From contig NMRB01000212.1 in the NCBI GenBank assembly GCA_002633025.1, forward strand, positions 185,147 through 249,146: a DNA stretch of 64,000 nucleotides. Reading direction: 5' to 3'. Every line of letters starts with the position of its first letter. Position 1 is the first letter of the stretch. The stretch is from Notospermus geniculatus (lineage: Eukaryota > Nemertea > Pilidiophora > Heteronemertea > Lineidae). Positions 60,576 through 64,000 of this stretch are shown here, one piece after another. The translations under genes were made by a program, and so were the position numbers. The notes beneath the pieces are model-generated. The model did not search any database. It was not told the DNA's origin and worked only from the letters and a program-made list of their open reading frames with translations.

Positions 60576-62100
60576 GTAGGTTTTTAAGGCCCGAACAATC
60601 CCTAATTTACAAATTTAACCGACGGTATTCCTCTGTACATTTTTGTACAGAGTGATGCATGGGGAAAACTGACTCGATCAAACATTCGCTTTTCCCCCCC
60701 AAACCAGGTTTTTATCTGTTATTATAGAAGTTACTAATCTGTGAGGGCTAACATATGTCGATTCAGTTGTTGACATGCACAGAAAAACCCTTATTTCGGT
60801 GTGTTTTGTGGGGAATCAATGACGTCATTTGTTCAGTCCTCCGCGAAAGTGTAGTTCCGATTTCTGCCACATGCGCCACTCTGACCAATCACATTTGAGA
60901 ATGGCACGGCCACTACCCGTCCTAACATTTGTTAATTTCATTACGTAAAAGAGTTAGGACGGGCTTCCAGTCTAATTCTGATATGCAGATTAGATGTATC
61001 CGGCAGTTCATTCTCAGACATGCGAAAGTAGGTGATTCGTACTTAATTTATATACTTCAATATACTTGCATAGTGTCTACATTGTTCCTAAAAATATATT
61101 TTGTTGTGGTCTATAATTTTTCATTCACTAAAACTGTGATAAAATCCATTGAACTGTATACATTACTAGACCTAGTTCAATGTTTATGTGGTAGTCTGGT
61201 TTCATTGGCCTGGAATAGATGGCGCTGGTTGTGGTGAGAGTCGTAGGTCAGGTAGAGGCTAATGAAAACCTGACAAGTTGATTGAGCGCGGGAATCTAAT
61301 ACTGTGAAGACCCGCGTCGACTTCAGAGGAGATATGTGGCTAATCCTGAGACAAAAATGTTTTAGGCGGGTACAAATTCTTTTTTCTTAAGTTATGCAGT
61401 GGCTGCATATGTCTCATTTTCGTTAAGACCTTGAAGGGAATTCCTCCAGGTTAAGACCAAGGCAGGCCGACAAGACTCGACAGGTGCGAAGGTACGGTGG
61501 TCCCTGGGAATGCAAGTCGTCGAGTTACAAATAGTCAGGCTGTCTCGCCTTACGAACTCCCGAGTTCAGTAAGGATAACACATGCTAATATGTCGTATGG
61601 TTGGTTTCTCTCACTGGCGGGCATTCCGATTATCGTCGGCGAACAACTCACCTAAACCGGACTGGTCAGATTTTTTTCATTACCGGGGACTGTCACATCT
61701 GCGAAGTGCATGTAGCCTAAGCCTACTTAAACTTACAGCACTCTCACAGTCTCAGCCTGAAGATTTTTCTGGAATTTGAAAAGTTACTGGATAACCGCAT
61801 GAGGTGGGAGAGAGAAAGTCAAAATGCGAAGCTTCAGATCGACAGAATCCGCAGACGGCACTTTACTCGGTTGATGATGTAATGTTACCAAGCTGCGCAA
61901 GAGGAGCGAAGGACGTGATGTAATTTTGTGACGTAGCCTACATGTTATGCTAGAGCTTGTCATGTGACACACCACTAATCGATACCGATCTCCGATAACC
62001 GTCTGACGTTTAGTGCAGATAAACGCAACAACAGGAAGGTAAAAGCGCGGGGTGTTAGTTGTCCATAAAACCACTCGTGCGACAGTCGTCAACTTCTTTT
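60576..62100. other. Intergenic, nothing recognised
   Basis: A small inverted repeat CCCGTCCTAAC (60916-60926 and 60953-60963) is the only structure seen. Confidence 0.4.
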
Positions 62101-62104
62101 TAAC

Positions 62105-62173
62105 AACGGCGGAAGTATAGCGCGGTGGTTGTGCGTGGAGTCGAGCATTGATTTCGAGTTACCGTACGGCACT
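62105..62173 (+). promoter_or_regulatory. Probable non-coding first exon of IP6K gene
   Basis: GC-rich sequence ending in a strong donor (ACT then GTAAGTAT at 62174). The next acceptor, TCGTCTTTTAG at 63032, precedes the coding ATG. The start of transcription is not determined. Confidence 0.4.
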
Positions 62174-63078
62174 GTAAGTATCCCTTTCTCTAACCACTCA
62201 GCCACTGGCACGGTCCTATCACCAACTTTTATTGATATTTTGGAGCAAAAGACCCAATCCTAATGCATCATTCTGTACGAACTGCATATTTGTTTGGACG
62301 CGAACGTTCTATTTAGGCCTATGCGAAGTAGTTTGGGCCAGTCGCTAAACTAGGACAATACCCGCAAGACAATCACACTGCATGGCCTAATATGTGATTA
62401 ACTCTACATGTAGGCCTACTAGTACGTCATGTAAGGCAAACTGAGTGTGAGGTATGTTCATGTCAAGAATTTGTCATTCGCTTGCGATATTGGAGTCGTG
62501 GTGGTCCTCATTGGCGATCAAGGAATGGAGGTACCAGATTCCACACCGTCCTCTTATCTATTTTTGGTAACACATCAGGTTCGTCGATCGTCAGTTGGTG
62601 AGCTCTTCCTCTCGCTGCTCATCGCAGTCATCGATGCAGCTGATCCAGAGGAATCTGACGCGGTCACTTGTAGAATGAAAATACATGTATTGCCGATTTG
62701 TAAACGTACGTGAGCACACCAGATGGGTCGTTTGGTCTTGATAAAGCGAGGGGAATATCATGTGAATGCTTCGCGCGACCTACATATTTGTATTGAAATA
62801 TTGATCAACGAATCCTGCATTGTGCATTCGTTTGTTAATGAATCACCACCTGTTTTATTCCTGTGCACTGGATCTCGACGGCCTGCACCAATGTTGAGGC
62901 AGAGGCGGTGGTAATCAACGTCAAACTGTCGCTAGCGCTGTCGTCAAGGTGGACCTACATCAATCAGGAGCTCATACAACAGGTTATTAAACTGATATTG
63001 CGCATTAACGAATGAATCATGTCGTCTTTTAGTTAAACGGATCCGGCAAGTTTGGCAGCATACGCAACAGCCGTCACC

Positions 63079-63310
63079 ATGGCCGACGGTGGTGCAGTGG
63101 TCGCGCCTTCCATCGGAGAAGCACCAGGTGGGACGGAACCTGATCAGACGTCACCCAGCTCTCTGCAGCCGTTCGTCCATCAAGTCGGAGGTCATTCGAA
63201 TATGTTCACGTATGAAGGAAACACAGTCTGCAAACCCTTGTTTCAGAACGAATATAACTTCTACCGGACCATGCCAGAGGAGATAAGGCAATTTGCGCCA
63301 AAATGTAAAG
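63079..63310 (+). CDS. Inositol hexakisphosphate kinase, first coding exon, partial
   Basis: ATG in a strong context (CACCATGG) starts 77 codons plus one base, ending at donor GTAGGT. The exon itself begins after an acceptor at 63031-63032. LQPFVHQVGGHSNMF, TVCKPL, FYRTMPEEIRQFAPK are the conserved N-terminal block of IP6K1-3. These kinases convert IP6 to the pyrophosphate 5-IP7. The catalytic part (PxxxDxKxG and SSLL motifs) is not in the window and should lie to the right. The first 29 residues are low complexity. Whether it is orthologous to one vertebrate paralogue cannot be said; invertebrates often have a single gene. Confidence 0.92.
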
Positions 63311-64000
63311 GTAGGTTGAGAAAGATTAGATGGGTGTGGCATGCCCCGCGGCGGAGCAATCTGAATGAACCCGGGGATGAACCAACCCCTCTCCTCATCA
63401 CTTCTTTCTAATAGAAAACTCTCGGCGGTCATCAAATCAAGGGCGGTCATCTGCGTCATTGGTCTCAATATCAGTGGAAAAGAACACTGAGTCGCGGTGA
63501 AAACTCTTTCACATGGCGGAGCGCCCTTCGATCTTTGTTCGTACATATAAATCGTGGCTAAAGTTGAATCGATCAACCAGTATTTCATGTCTAGGCCTAT
63601 AAGTAAGTGTTCTAATCTATTTGGGTTAATTGTTTTCTGACAAAACGTGCATGACAAAATTGCCTTGACATAAACAGAAAGAAGGCCAAGCGTGGATGGA
63701 CAGGTAGGTATTCCGTGACTGAAAGCTGGACGTCCCGTCGTCGAGCACTTTAAAAAGATGTAGACCCTTCCATCCCTCCAGTCCGTGACAAACAATATCG
63801 GCGGCATCCGGAAGACGGGGCAGTAGGCCTACATGTATATTAAAGGTCCACTTGTCGGGGGTGGTGGCAGTTTGAAATGAAGGCTTGCTTCCCTCTCATC
63901 TCACGACGAAGCCTAGCTCAAGCCCGTCCTTCACGACTCGGGCTGGGTAGGCAGGCCTATTGTAAAATCGATCGGCCCCAGACACGCCCCCCCCCCCCCG
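63311..64000 (+). other. IP6K intron 1 to window end
   Basis: No exon seen. The window ends in a run of C (63987-63999). A minus-strand frame over 63151-63807 overlaps the IP6K exon and is a shadow. Confidence 0.5.

Noticed and set aside
63151-63807. 218-codon minus-strand frame
   Set aside because: Overlaps the IP6K exon antisense; no motif.

Overview
The window is eukaryotic nuclear DNA from an animal, most likely a highly heterozygous marine invertebrate. The evidence is multi-exon genes with GT/AG introns, metazoan gene families (TRAPPC13, POLR2L, inositol hexakisphosphate kinase, a DEG/ENaC channel, an SLC10 carrier), dense short DNA transposons, minisatellites, and frequent aggcctac and acatgta motifs. 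The phylum cannot be fixed from the sequence; a lophotrochozoan or an invertebrate deuterostome would fit.

Layout. 1-2.6 kb: 5' part of an SLC10 (P3-like) carrier on the minus strand, running off the left edge. 2.6-23.4 kb: gene-poor, with four minisatellites, at least eight hairpin or inverted-terminal-repeat elements, tRNA-derived SINE remnants and a 475-base gap. 23.4-30.8 kb: TRAPPC13 on the plus strand, nearly complete, with one conserved exon missing next to a gap. 32.7-33.6 kb: a roughly 42-bp minisatellite ending about 230 bp before the next gene. 33.8-46.7 kb: a six-exon ankyrin-repeat gene, plus strand, whose protein ends in a CaaX-like CAIL. 49.1-56.2 kb: a nine-exon DEG/ENaC cation channel on the minus strand with two candidate first exons and an insertion of roughly 450 residues in its extracellular part. 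58.7-59.1 kb: POLR2L, minus strand. 62.1-64 kb: the 5' end of an IP6K gene, plus strand, running off the right edge.

Assembly. Four of the five N gaps (7546-8020, 37414, 46813, 57040) are each flanked by two nearly identical, same-orientation copies that end and begin at the gap. This looks like both haplotypes placed in tandem, not real duplication. The copies duplicate the last ankyrin exons and a first exon of the channel. They also show two transposon insertions present in one copy only.

The most interesting items are the DEG/ENaC channel with a single-exon, helix-rich insertion between its cysteine-rich region and the second membrane segment; its alternative N-termini; a family of short retroelement insertions with a hammerhead-like core and 13-14 bp target duplications, one of them 35 bp from a coding exon; and the prenylation-like end of the ankyrin protein. 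The genes have no obvious shared pathway; they look like unrelated neighbours.
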